A stretch of DNA of 64,000 bases, from the NCBI GenBank assembly GCA_041617635.1, contig JBFJOO010000002.1, forward strand, positions 56,705 to 120,704. The letters run 5' to 3'. The position numbers and the translations under genes were made by a program. Shown piece by piece: positions 1 to 7,045 of the stretch. Every line of letters starts with the position of its first letter. Position 1 is the first letter of the stretch. Source of the DNA: JAABRB01 sp041617635. Its GTDB lineage: Bacteria; Pseudomonadota; Gammaproteobacteria; Burkholderiales; SG8-39. The notes beneath the pieces were generated by a model. That model saw only the letters and a list, made by a program, of their open reading frames with translations. It did no database searches and was not told where the DNA came from.

Positions 1-387
1 CTGGTGGAGTACGAGGGTGGCGGCGAGGAAACCCGCTCCAACGCGTGGCTCGCCGAGCTGCAGCAGGACAACTTCGTCGAGATCAGCCCGAAGGTGGCGG
101 CCGATCGCGGGATCCGCAACGGCGAGTACGTGTGGGTGAGTTCGCCGACGGGCGCGCGCATCAAGGTCAAGGCGTTGGTGACCGAGCGGGTGGGGAACGA
201 CACCGTGTTCGTCCCGTTCCACTTCTCCGGCTGGTGGCAGGGCGACGACATGCTCGCCCTGTATCCGGACGGCGCGGCGCCTATCGTGCGTGGCGAGGCG
301 GTGAACACGGCCACGACCTACGGTTACGACATCGTCACCAACATGCAGGAGACCAAGACCACGCTTTGCCAGGTGGCCCGGGCCTGA
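1..387 (+). CDS. Formate dehydrogenase major subunit, C-terminal fragment (5' end outside window)
   Basis: The reading frame is open from base 1 and stops at 385-387, leaving 128 residues. They match the molydopterin-dinucleotide-binding C-terminal domain of bis-MGD formate dehydrogenases: a beta-rich segment with DNFVEISPKVAADRGI, then VWVSSPTGARIKVKALVT and VFVPFHFSGWW. In the family this domain holds the two pterin tails around the Mo or W atom. The identity as formate dehydrogenase rather than another DMSO-reductase family enzyme rests on the next genes, an FdhB-like iron-sulfur protein and an FdhC-like cytochrome b. The catalytic Sec/Cys region lies upstream and cannot be judged. Confidence 0.85.
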   Translation: MVEYEGGGEETRSNAWLAELQQDNFVEISPKVAADRGIRNGEYVWVSSPTGARIKVKALVTERVGNDTVFVPFHFSGWWQGDDMLALYPDGAAPIVRGEAVNTATTYGYDIVTNMQETKTTLCQVARA

Positions 388-415
388 CGCATAGGACAAG
401 GATAAGGAGACGATC

Positions 416-1027
416 ATGGCTAGAATGAAATTCCTGTGCGACGCCGAGCGGTGCATCGAGTGCAACGGGTGCGTCACCGCCTGCAAGAACGCGAACGACG
501 TGCCGTGGGGCGTGAACCGTCGGCGCGTGGTGACGGTGAACGATGGCGTCATCGGCGCGGAGAAGTCCATTTCGGTCGCATGCATGCACTGCTCGGACGC
601 GCCCTGCATGGCAGTGTGCCCGGTCGATTGCTTCTACCGGACCGAGGAGGGTGTGGTCCTGCACGACAAGGACCTCTGCATCGGCTGCGGCTACTGCTTC
701 TATGCGTGCCCGTTCGGCGCGCCGCAGTTCCCGCAGGCCGGCGCCTTCGGTCTGCGCGGCAAGATGGACAAGTGCACGTTCTGCGCGGGCGGCCCTGAAA
801 AGGACAATACCGAGGCCGAGTTCAAGAAGTACGGCGAAAACCGGCTCGCCATGGGCAAGCTGCCGGCGTGCGCGGAAATGTGCTCGACCAAGGCGCTGCT
901 CGGCGGCGACGGCGACGTCATCTCCGAGATCTATCGCCAGCGCGTGCTGAAGCGTGGCCGGGCCAGCGATGATGCACTGTGGGGCTGGTCGACGGCCTAC
1001 GGTGCGCCGCAAGGAGCAAGGAAGTGA
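416..1027 (+). CDS. fdhB: Formate dehydrogenase iron-sulfur (beta) subunit
   Basis: A 203-residue ferredoxin-type protein that should carry electrons from the molybdopterin subunit to the membrane cytochrome. Cysteine clusters are visible in order: CIECNGC (13-19) with C23, CMHCSDAPC followed by CP, CIGCGYC followed by CP, and CTFC with a distal CAEMC. This matches the four [4Fe-4S] clusters of the Fdh3/FdnH-like beta subunits. No C-terminal transmembrane anchor is visible, unlike E. coli FdnH. It starts 28 bases after the alpha subunit, with AAGGAGA just before the ATG. Its stop overlaps the next start (GTGA), pointing to one operon. Confidence 0.9.
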   Translation: MARMKFLCDAERCIECNGCVTACKNANDVPWGVNRRRVVTVNDGVIGAEKSISVACMHCSDAPCMAVCPVDCFYRTEEGVVLHDKDLCIGCGYCFYACPFGAPQFPQAGAFGLRGKMDKCTFCAGGPEKDNTEAEFKKYGENRLAMGKLPACAEMCSTKALLGGDGDVISEIYRQRVLKRGRASDDALWGWSTAYGAPQGARK

Positions 1028-1257
1028 GACGCGGGCGGGTAGTCGTCATCGCCGCGATCGCCGCAATCGCCGCACTCGGCCTGGCCGGGTGTGGCGAGAA
1101 CCAGCAGGTGACCGTGTACAAGCAGGGCAAGTACCAGGGCAAGCCCGACACGAAGCCCTGGGACAGCCCGCAATTCGGGGGCGACAAGGCGAAGTGGGAG
1201 CGCGAGATCCAGACGCGGACCCAGGGCCAGAACGAGTACGTTCGTATCGGAGGCTGA
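1024..1257 (+). CDS. Small lipoprotein in the formate dehydrogenase operon
   Basis: A 77-residue protein starting at a GTG that overlaps the fdhB stop codon by four bases. The N-terminus is RRGR followed by an alanine/isoleucine-rich hydrophobic stretch and a lipobox LAGC, so it should be lipidated and anchored to a membrane facing the periplasm. The mature part is short and charged (VYKQGKYQGKPDTKPWD, then KWEREIQTRTQGQNEY). I do not recognise a named family. Its place between fdhB and fdhC and its translational coupling suggest an assembly or docking role for the dehydrogenase, which is inference only. Confidence 0.75.
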   Translation: MRRGRVVVIAAIAAIAALGLAGCGENQQVTVYKQGKYQGKPDTKPWDSPQFGGDKAKWEREIQTRTQGQNEYVRIGG

Positions 1258-1258
1258 C

Positions 1259-2305
1259 GTGCCCAATCTCGGAAGAACGTTCGGCGCGCTGGCCGCCGCG
1301 GTGATGTTCGCCGCTGCGGTACCTGCGCTCGCGCAGCAACCGCCCGCCTCGGGCCCGGCCGCTCAGGCCGAGCGCGAGCTAGCTCAACCCGGAAACAACG
1401 CACCGGTCTGGCGCGATGTGCGCTCCGGCGCGCCCGGATACACGACCGTGCAAGGCGTGGAGACGGGTGTGCTCGTCCAGAGCCGCGGCGAGACGTGGCG
1501 CCAGGCGCGCGTGCCGATCGCCTTCTGGGGCGGATTGCTGGTCGCCGTCGCCCTCGCGGGAATCGCGATCTTTTATGTCATACGTGGTCCGATGGGGGAC
1601 GTCGAAAAACCCGGCCAGCGGATGATCCGGCGATTCACCCCGGCCGACCGGTATGCGCACTGGTTGATGGCCATCTGCTGGACCGTCCTCGCGGTGACCG
1701 GCCTGATCATCACGTTCGGCAAGGACCTGCTCCTCCCGATCATGGGCTACACGCTGTTCGCATGGCTCGCGGTCCTTTCCAAGAACCTGCACAACTTCGT
1801 CGGGCCAATCCTGATCATCGCGGTGCCGTGGATGTTCTTTCAATACATCCGGGACAACGGCATCAGTGCGGCAGACTTCAAGTGGTTCGGCAATATCTTT
1901 GGCTACTTCCGCGGCAAGGAAACGCCGTCCAAGCGTTTCAACGCCGGCGAGAAACTGGTGTTTTGGGTGGTGCTGGTCATCCTGACCACGATACTGGTGG
2001 TCACCGGCCTCATCCTCAATTTCCCGAACTACGGCCAAGGGCGCTCGGTCATGCAGAACATGAGCATGATCCACATGGTGGCGGCGTTCGTCGCGATGGC
2101 GCTTGCTGCCGTTCATATCTACCTTGGCACGATCGGTGTCCGGAACGCCTACCGTGCGATGCGGCACGGAGAAGTGACCGAGCACTGGGCGGAGCACCAT
2201 CACCAGCTTTGGTACGAGGAAGTGAAGGCCGGAAAATCCCGGCAGAAGTTCGCCGACGAAGTCGAGAAGCCTTCCGCCGGCGAGGCCCGCACCCAGACGA
2301 GCTAA
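1259..2305 (+). CDS. fdhC: Formate dehydrogenase cytochrome b556 (gamma) subunit
   Basis: A 348-residue membrane protein starting at GTG one base after the lipoprotein stop. It has an N-terminal signal peptide (cleavage likely after ALAQ), a periplasmic stretch, a first transmembrane helix near residues 88-108 and then the four-helix cytochrome b core. Candidate heme ligands are histidines in RYAHWL, KNLHNFVGP, MIHMVAAF and VHIYLG. The RRFTPADRYAHW motif is typical of FdnI/FdoI-like gamma subunits. It should oxidise the beta subunit and reduce the quinone pool, here probably including menaquinone. It is the last gene of the operon; a strong terminator follows. Confidence 0.9.
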   Translation: MPNLGRTFGALAAAVMFAAAVPALAQQPPASGPAAQAERELAQPGNNAPVWRDVRSGAPGYTTVQGVETGVLVQSRGETWRQARVPIAFWGGLLVAVALAGIAIFYVIRGPMGDVEKPGQRMIRRFTPADRYAHWLMAICWTVLAVTGLIITFGKDLLLPIMGYTLFAWLAVLSKNLHNFVGPILIIAVPWMFFQYIRDNGISAADFKWFGNIFGYFRGKETPSKRFNAGEKLVFWVVLVILTTILVVTGLILNFPNYGQGRSVMQNMSMIHMVAAFVAMALAAVHIYLGTIGVRNAYRAMRHGEVTEHWAEHHHQLWYEEVKAGKSRQKFADEVEKPSAGEARTQTS

Positions 2306-2411
2306 GGAAGCACCGCGCGCCGAACCTCCCGTTCCGCGGGAGGCGCGGGGCGGGTTTCCTGTGCCGGGGTCGCGCCGCTAACAGCCATACAGATTAGCCT
2401 GGGAGGAGGGC

Positions 2412-2435
2412 GGGCGCTTCGGCGCCCTTTTTTTT
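2412..2435 (+). terminator. Rho-independent terminator after fdhC
   Basis: A perfect 6-bp stem GGGCGC/GCGCCC closed by a TTCG tetraloop, followed directly by eight T residues (2428-2435). It lies 107 bases after the fdhC stop and should end the fdh transcript. Confidence 0.9.
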
Positions 2436-2615
2436 GTTCACGGAATCCCAACGGGTTTCAAGGAAAAAACCCTGGTAGGTCACGAATAGGAGGGAACCGC
2501 CTGGTTTCCTCTCGTTACCCTCCTTCCCGGTAGGAGGGCGTCCGGAGTAGCGGCTTTTTCTGGCCCCAACCTGCCAGATAAACGCGGGTTGTCGTGAGTG
2601 ATAGACTCGCCCGCG
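2436..2615. other. Intergenic region between fdh operon and menA with two short inverted repeats
   Basis: No gene is seen. Two small inverted repeats lie here: GAGGGAACC (2490-2498) against GGTTTCCTC (2503-2511, one mismatch), and CCCTCC (2518-2523) against GGAGGG (2533-2538). They may shape the menA leader; no promoter is convincing. Confidence 0.5.
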
Positions 2616-3530
2616 ATGACGAAGCCGGTCGAGAGCGCGGTCGATGGGTCGTCGCGGCTGCACATCTGGTGGCTTGCGATCCGGCCGGCTACGCTGACGA
2701 TCTCGCTCACCCCCGTGCTCGTGGGCACAGCCCTCGCGTGGCACGACGCCGGCCGCATCCTGTGGATCCCCTTCATTCTCGCTGCCTCCGCAGCGCTTCT
2801 GATTCAGATCGGCACGAATCTCTACAACGACGTGGGCGACTACGAGCGTGGCGCTGATCGCGCGGAGCGGCTCGGCCCGCCGCGTGCCGTCAGCTCGGGC
2901 TGGCTCGAACCGGGTGAAGTGCGCAGAGCCGTGGTGCTCGTGTTCGCCGCGGCTCTGGTCGTCGGGGCGGGGCTGGCGTGGCACGGCGGCTGGCCGATCC
3001 TGCTGCTGGGGCTCGCCTCGATCGCCGCCGGAATCGCGTACACGGGGGGACCGCGGCCGATCGCCTACAGTGCGACGGGCGAGCTCTTTGTCTTCGTGTT
3101 CTTCGGGCTGGCCGCGGTGCTCGGGACCTACTACCTGCAGACCTTCTCGTGGACCTGGGGCGGAGTGCTCGCGGCCAGCATGATCGGAGCGCTCGCGGCA
3201 GCGGTCATCGTCGTCAACAATTACCGCGACCTCGACAACGACCGATCGGTGGGCAAGCGCACGCTCGCAGTGTGTGCCGGACGCGCCTGGAGCCAGGTCG
3301 AGTTCGTCGTCCTGCTCGGGGTGCCGTACGCCCTGCTCTTGGGGCTCGGCTCCGTCACCCATGCAGGTTGGTGGCTCTTGCTTCCGTTCTGCTCTTCGCC
3401 CATGGCGGCGTGGATCGCGGTGCGGTTCATACGCGAGCGGCCGGGGCCCGGGTTCAACCGTCTCCTTGCCGATACCGCGCAGTTGCAGCTCATTTTCAGC
3501 TGCCTGCTGGCCGTCGCATTTCTGCTCTGA
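2616..3530 (+). CDS. menA: 1,4-dihydroxy-2-naphthoate polyprenyltransferase (UbiA family)
   Basis: A 304-residue polytopic membrane protein with the UbiA/MenA pattern: IRPATLTISLTPVLVG near the N-terminus, the first aspartate motif NLYNDVGDYERGAD, and the second NNYRDLDNDRSVGKRTLA. It should attach the polyprenyl tail to DHNA, the membrane step of menaquinone synthesis. DxGDYERG and the DxxNDxxxGKRTLA spacing favour MenA over UbiA. I chose the ATG at 2616; an in-frame GTG at 2598 is an alternative. No other men gene is in the window. Menaquinone would serve the fumarate reductase encoded about 19 kb downstream. Confidence 0.88.
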   Translation: MTKPVESAVDGSSRLHIWWLAIRPATLTISLTPVLVGTALAWHDAGRILWIPFILAASAALLIQIGTNLYNDVGDYERGADRAERLGPPRAVSSGWLEPGEVRRAVVLVFAAALVVGAGLAWHGGWPILLLGLASIAAGIAYTGGPRPIAYSATGELFVFVFFGLAAVLGTYYLQTFSWTWGGVLAASMIGALAAAVIVVNNYRDLDNDRSVGKRTLAVCAGRAWSQVEFVVLLGVPYALLLGLGSVTHAGWWLLLPFCSSPMAAWIAVRFIRERPGPGFNRLLADTAQLQLIFSCLLAVAFLL

Positions 3531-3662
3531 TCCGGCGCGCCATCCATTCAAGCCCTTGCGATGTCCCAGGGGCTTCTCATTTCTGGCAGCGCGGCTACGT
3601 CGCAGCCCCTTCCTCCCGTTTTCTCGGATCGCGAAGCCCGCTACCCGGTCCATGAACCCGGC

Positions 3663-3706
3663 GAGATGGATCCGCAAAAGGATTTCGGATAACGGTGCAC
3701 CATCTC
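3663..3706. other. Nested inverted repeat downstream of menA
   Basis: GAGATGG (3663-3669) pairs with CCATCTC (3700-3706), and inside it ATCCG (3670-3674) pairs with CGGAT (3686-3690). There is no T tract, so it could end the menA transcript in a Rho-dependent way or protect the 3' end. The rest of the 420-base gap before nfnAB holds an FNR-like site and a small ORF, listed separately. Confidence 0.4.
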
Positions 3707-3767
3707 CGCACTCTCCCGAGTTCTTGCAGCAGCGCGGCGGTTTGGCCCGACGAGATAGGACCTCAGT

Positions 3768-3781
3768 TTGATCTGGGTCAG
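3768..3781 (+). promoter_or_regulatory. Imperfect FNR/ANR-type site upstream of the pyruvate module
   Basis: TTGAT-CTGG-GTCAG matches the FNR consensus TTGAT-N4-ATCAA at 8 of 10 positions. If it acts at -41.5 the transcript would begin near 3816, ahead of the small ORF and nfnAB. The spacer begins CTG, like that of the perfect box at 13494-13507. No clear -10 hexamer is visible at the expected place, so this remains a prediction. Confidence 0.5.
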
Positions 3782-3848
3782 TACGCAGGAACAATGGACG
3801 TGACAGTGTTCTAGAAGCCAGCCACTTGCTCACTGCCGAAGGGGGGAA

Positions 3849-3935
3849 ATGTTCGTCAATAAACTGAATACCAAGAGCAAAACAAAGCACCCGCGCGACG
3901 TCGCTTCACGTTCTGGCGAGAAAAGGCCGGCCTAA
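3849..3935 (+). CDS. Possible small basic peptide or leader ORF upstream of nfnAB
   Basis: An ATG at 3849 sits just behind a very strong ribosome-binding site (AAGGGGGG, 3839-3846) and opens a 28-codon frame ending TAA at 3933-3935, 15 bases before the nfnAB start. The peptide is rich in Lys and Arg (about a third of residues) with no hydrophobic segment. The nfnAB start itself has no obvious Shine-Dalgarno, so ribosomes may reach it by coupling from this frame. It may be a leader peptide, a real small protein or chance; the strong ribosome site is the main argument. Confidence 0.35.
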   Translation: MFVNKLNTKSKTKHPRDVASRSGEKRPA

Positions 3936-3950
3936 CCGCCAGACCTCTCC

Positions 3951-6341
3951 ATGTATACGATCGTTCGCCGCCAAGTTTTCTCCGATACCACCTTCCTGTG
4001 GGAAGTGCTGGCTCCCGACGTGGCGGGCTCCGCAGAACCTGGCCATTTTGTCATGGTGCGCCTGCACGAAGGCAGCGAACGCATTCCGCTGACGGTGGCC
4101 GATTTCGATCGCCACAAGGGCACCATCACTCTGGTGATCCAGTCTCTCGGCAAGACCACGGTCGAGATGCGCGATCACTACAAGGAGGGCGACAGCTTCT
4201 CCGATTTCGTCGGGCCGCTCGGCCTGCCGCAGCACGTGAGCAACGTGGGGCACGTCGTGCTGGTCGGCGGCGGGCTCGGCGTGGCCCCAGTGTATCCGCA
4301 GCTGCGGGCGTTCAAGGGCGCCGGCAACCGGACCACGGGCATCGTCGGCTTTCGCAACCGAGATCTCGTGTTCTGGGAAGACCGCTTCAACGAATTCTGC
4401 GACAACCTGATCGTCTACACCGATGACGGAAGTTACGGCACACCAGGCTTCGTCACTTCGGCGCTGAAAGAGGTGCTCGAACGGCAAAGGCCAGATCTGG
4501 TCATCGCCATCGGGCCGCTGCCGATGATGAACGCCTGTGTCGAGACGACGCGTCCGTATGGCGTGAAGACGATGGTGTCGCTCAACGCCATCATGGTCGA
4601 CGGCACCGGGATGTGCGGCTCATGCCGCGTCACCGTCGGCGGCAAGGTCAAGTTCGCCTGCGTCGAAGGCCCGGATTTCGATGGGCACCAGGTCGACTTC
4701 AAGGAACTGATGCTGCGTCAGCGCCGCTTCAAAGGGGAGGAATCGAAGGCGAGCGAGGATTACGCCCATGTCTGCAACGTCGAAAAGATGCTGTTCGAGC
4801 AGAACAAGCGCAACTACAAGAAATACAAGGACCTCGCGCCGAACGCCGTGAAGATGCCGGAGCGCGACGCACTGGAGCGCTCGCGCAACTTCAAGGAGGT
4901 GAACCTGGGCTACAGCATGCACGATGCCCTGGCGGAAGCTGAGCGCTGCATCATGTGCATCAAGCCCGTCTGCATTGCCGGCTGCCCGGTGTCGATCGAC
5001 ATTCCGCGCTTCATTCGCCACCTGCTGGTACGCGACCTCGACGGTGCGCTCGGCGTCATCAACGAATCCAATCTGTTCCCTTCGGTTTGCGGCCGCGTCT
5101 GCCCGCAGGAATCGCAGTGCGAGGCTCAATGCGTCGTAGGCAAGAACAAGAAGGAGGCGATGGAGCCGGTGGCGATCGGTCGGCTCGAGCGTTTCGTCGG
5201 TGACAACGCCCGGGCGCCTCGGGCCGTGCCGCCAAGCTTCGAGGGCACGCTCGGCCGGGTGGCCGTTGTCGGTTCCGGCCCCTCGGGTCTCGCGGTCGCC
5301 GCCGACCTGGCGCGCTACGGCTGCGACGTCACCGTGTTCGAGGCTCTGCACGTCATTGGCGGCGTGCTCCAGTATGGGATCCCGTCCTTCCGACTTCCGC
5401 GCGACATCATCAGCCGCGAGGTCGAGAACCTGAAGGGCATGGGCGTCAAGTTCGAAACCAACAAGGTGATCGGCAAGACCTTCTCCGTCCCCAAGCTCAT
5501 GGAGGAAATGGGTTTCGACGCGGTATTTATCGGAGCCGGCGCCGGCGCGCCTTCGTTTCTCGACATTCCCGGCGAGTTTGCCGGCCAGGTCTACTCGGCG
5601 AACGAATTCCTGACGCGCGTCAACCTGATGGGGGGCGATAAGTTTCCCTACCTCGACACGCCGATCACGCTCGGCAAGAGCGTGATCGTGATCGGCGCCG
5701 GCAATACGGCCATGGACTGCTTACGCGTGGCGAAGCGCCTGGGTGCACCGACCGTGCGCTGCGTCTATCGCCGTTCGGAAGCCGAGGCGCCAGCGCGCGT
5801 CGAGGAGATTCGTCATGCCAAGGAGGAGGGCATCGAGTTCTTTTTTCTGCATGCGCCGGTCGAGATCTTCACTGACGACGACGCCAACGTTCGCGGGATG
5901 AAAGTGCGGAAGATGATGCTGGGCGAACCCGACGAGAAAGGTCGCCGCAAGCCCATGCCTCTGGATGAATTTGTCGAGCTCGAGTGCGATACCGTTATCT
6001 ACGCCCTCGGCACCAAGGCCAACCCGATCGTGACCCAGTCGACGCCGGGGTTGGGCCTCAATAAATGGGGTTACATCATTGCGGATGCCGAGACGCAGGC
6101 GACGACGCTGCCGGGCGTATTCGCCGGCGGCGATATCGTGACCGGTGCGGCAACCGTCATTCTTGCCATGGGTGCCGGCCGCCGCGCAGCCAAGGCCATC
6201 GGCGCCTATCTGCAGGGCGGAAAGCGGACCTGGCCGATTACGCAAACCGACGTCGATGCCTTCGTGCCGCCCGCTGCGCTGGGTGCGCCTACGCCGACCA
6301 GCGCGTCGCCGACAACCCTGCAAAACGAGGGCCAGCCATGA
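3951..6341 (+). CDS. Fused NfnAB-type NADH-dependent ferredoxin:NADP oxidoreductase
   Basis: A 796-residue fusion. Residues 1-290 are an NfnA/SudB-like module of the DHODH electron-transfer family: GGGLGVAP (107-114) for NAD binding and DGTGMCGSC (217-225) with C237, the short [2Fe-2S] motif with one Asp and three Cys known for NfnA. Residues about 300-770 are an NfnB/GltD-like module: C333, C336, C341, C345 and further cysteines for [4Fe-4S] clusters, VVGSGPSGLA for FAD and VIGAGNTAMDC for NADPH. NfnAB bifurcates electrons between NADH, ferredoxin and NADPH; the close relative SudAB acts on sulfide/polysulfide. Usually these are two genes. The coupled PFOR gene downstream favours a ferredoxin role. 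Confidence 0.85.
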   Translation: MYTIVRRQVFSDTTFLWEVLAPDVAGSAEPGHFVMVRLHEGSERIPLTVADFDRHKGTITLVIQSLGKTTVEMRDHYKEGDSFSDFVGPLGLPQHVSNVGHVVLVGGGLGVAPVYPQLRAFKGAGNRTTGIVGFRNRDLVFWEDRFNEFCDNLIVYTDDGSYGTPGFVTSALKEVLERQRPDLVIAIGPLPMMNACVETTRPYGVKTMVSLNAIMVDGTGMCGSCRVTVGGKVKFACVEGPDFDGHQVDFKELMLRQRRFKGEESKASEDYAHVCNVEKMLFEQNKRNYKKYKDLAPNAVKMPERDALERSRNFKEVNLGYSMHDALAEAERCIMCIKPVCIAGCPVSIDIPRFIRHLLVRDLDGALGVINESNLFPSVCGRVCPQESQCEAQCVVGKNKKEAMEPVAIGRLERFVGDNARAPRAVPPSFEGTLGRVAVVGSGPSGLAVAADLARYGCDVTVFEALHVIGGVLQYGIPSFRLPRDIISREVENLKGMGVKFETNKVIGKTFSVPKLMEEMGFDAVFIGAGAGAPSFLDIPGEFAGQVYSANEFLTRVNLMGGDKFPYLDTPITLGKSVIVIGAGNTAMDCLRVAKRLGAPTVRCVYRRSEAEAPARVEEIRHAKEEGIEFFFLHAPVEIFTDDDANVRGMKVRKMMLGEPDEKGRRKPMPLDEFVELECDTVIYALGTKANPIVTQSTPGLGLNKWGYIIADAETQATTLPGVFAGGDIVTGAATVILAMGAGRRAAKAIGAYLQGGKRTWPITQTDVDAFVPPAALGAPTPTSASPTTLQNEGQP

Positions 6342-6973
6342 TCGTCTGTCCGAAGTGCCACCGCCCGATCGAAGGCGAAGAGGTCTACATCTGCTGCGCA
6401 AATGTCGAATTGAGGTGGCGCTGCAACGAGTGCGGGAAAGTCAGCGAAGGATTCGCATTTCCCTACGGCATGTGCCCACATTGCAAGGGCAAGCTCGAGA
6501 TGCTCGATCGGGGAGCTATCGACGACACGAAAGGCCTGGACGCAATTCGTGCGGCGTTCGAAATCGAACTCGGCGGCCACGCCTTCTACGAGCGTGCCGC
6601 GAGAGAGGCGACGGATCTGGCGCTGCGCGAGCTCTTCGCCCGCTTTGCCGAGATGGAAAAAGAGCACATGGAGACCTTGTCTAGGCGCTACCATGCCGAC
6701 CTGCCGAAACCAGGCGAGGATTTCCAGATCGATCATGCAGCCATCTTCGCCGGGGTGGACCGCAAGCCCGAAGACCCGGCAAACCTGTTTCGCATCGCCA
6801 TTTCCTTCGAGGAGCGCGCGGTCGAGTTCTTCACCGAGCAGGGCCAGCGGGCGCCGGAGGGCTCGATCGAGAAGGAGCTCTACAAGGAACTCGCCGCCGA
6901 GGAACGCGAGCACGTGGCGATCATGACGACCGAGTATGGCCGCTGGCAGGCCGGCAAGTCCGGGCTACTTTAG
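6338..6973 (+). CDS. Rubrerythrin-like diiron protein with N-terminal zinc-ribbon
   Basis: A 211-residue protein starting at an ATG that overlaps the nfnAB stop. The N-terminal 50 residues hold CPKCH, a CC pair, CNEC and CPHC, a rubredoxin/zinc-ribbon-like fold. Residues about 65-205 are a ferritin-like four-helix bundle with carboxylate/histidine motifs FEIELGGHAFYERA, EMEKEHMETL, FEERAVEFF and EEREHVAIM, as expected for a diiron site. Rubrerythrins reduce hydrogen peroxide. Placed between NfnAB and the oxygen-sensitive PFOR, it probably protects the ferredoxin enzymes or takes electrons from them. The metal centre at the N-terminus is atypical in being placed before the diiron domain, so substrate is uncertain. 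Confidence 0.75.
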   Translation: MIVCPKCHRPIEGEEVYICCANVELRWRCNECGKVSEGFAFPYGMCPHCKGKLEMLDRGAIDDTKGLDAIRAAFEIELGGHAFYERAAREATDLALRELFARFAEMEKEHMETLSRRYHADLPKPGEDFQIDHAAIFAGVDRKPEDPANLFRIAISFEERAVEFFTEQGQRAPEGSIEKELYKELAAEEREHVAIMTTEYGRWQAGKSGLL

Positions 6974-7045
6974 CGGTCGGATTGATTCCTCGCTGCCCCC
7001 GATCTGCGGCGCGCGCGGGGGGTGCAGGATGATCGAAAGGGAAAG

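Noticed and set aside
2394..3890. A 498-codon minus-strand frame over menA
   Set aside because: It is antisense to a clear MenA, crosses a terminator and has low-complexity charged composition without motifs.
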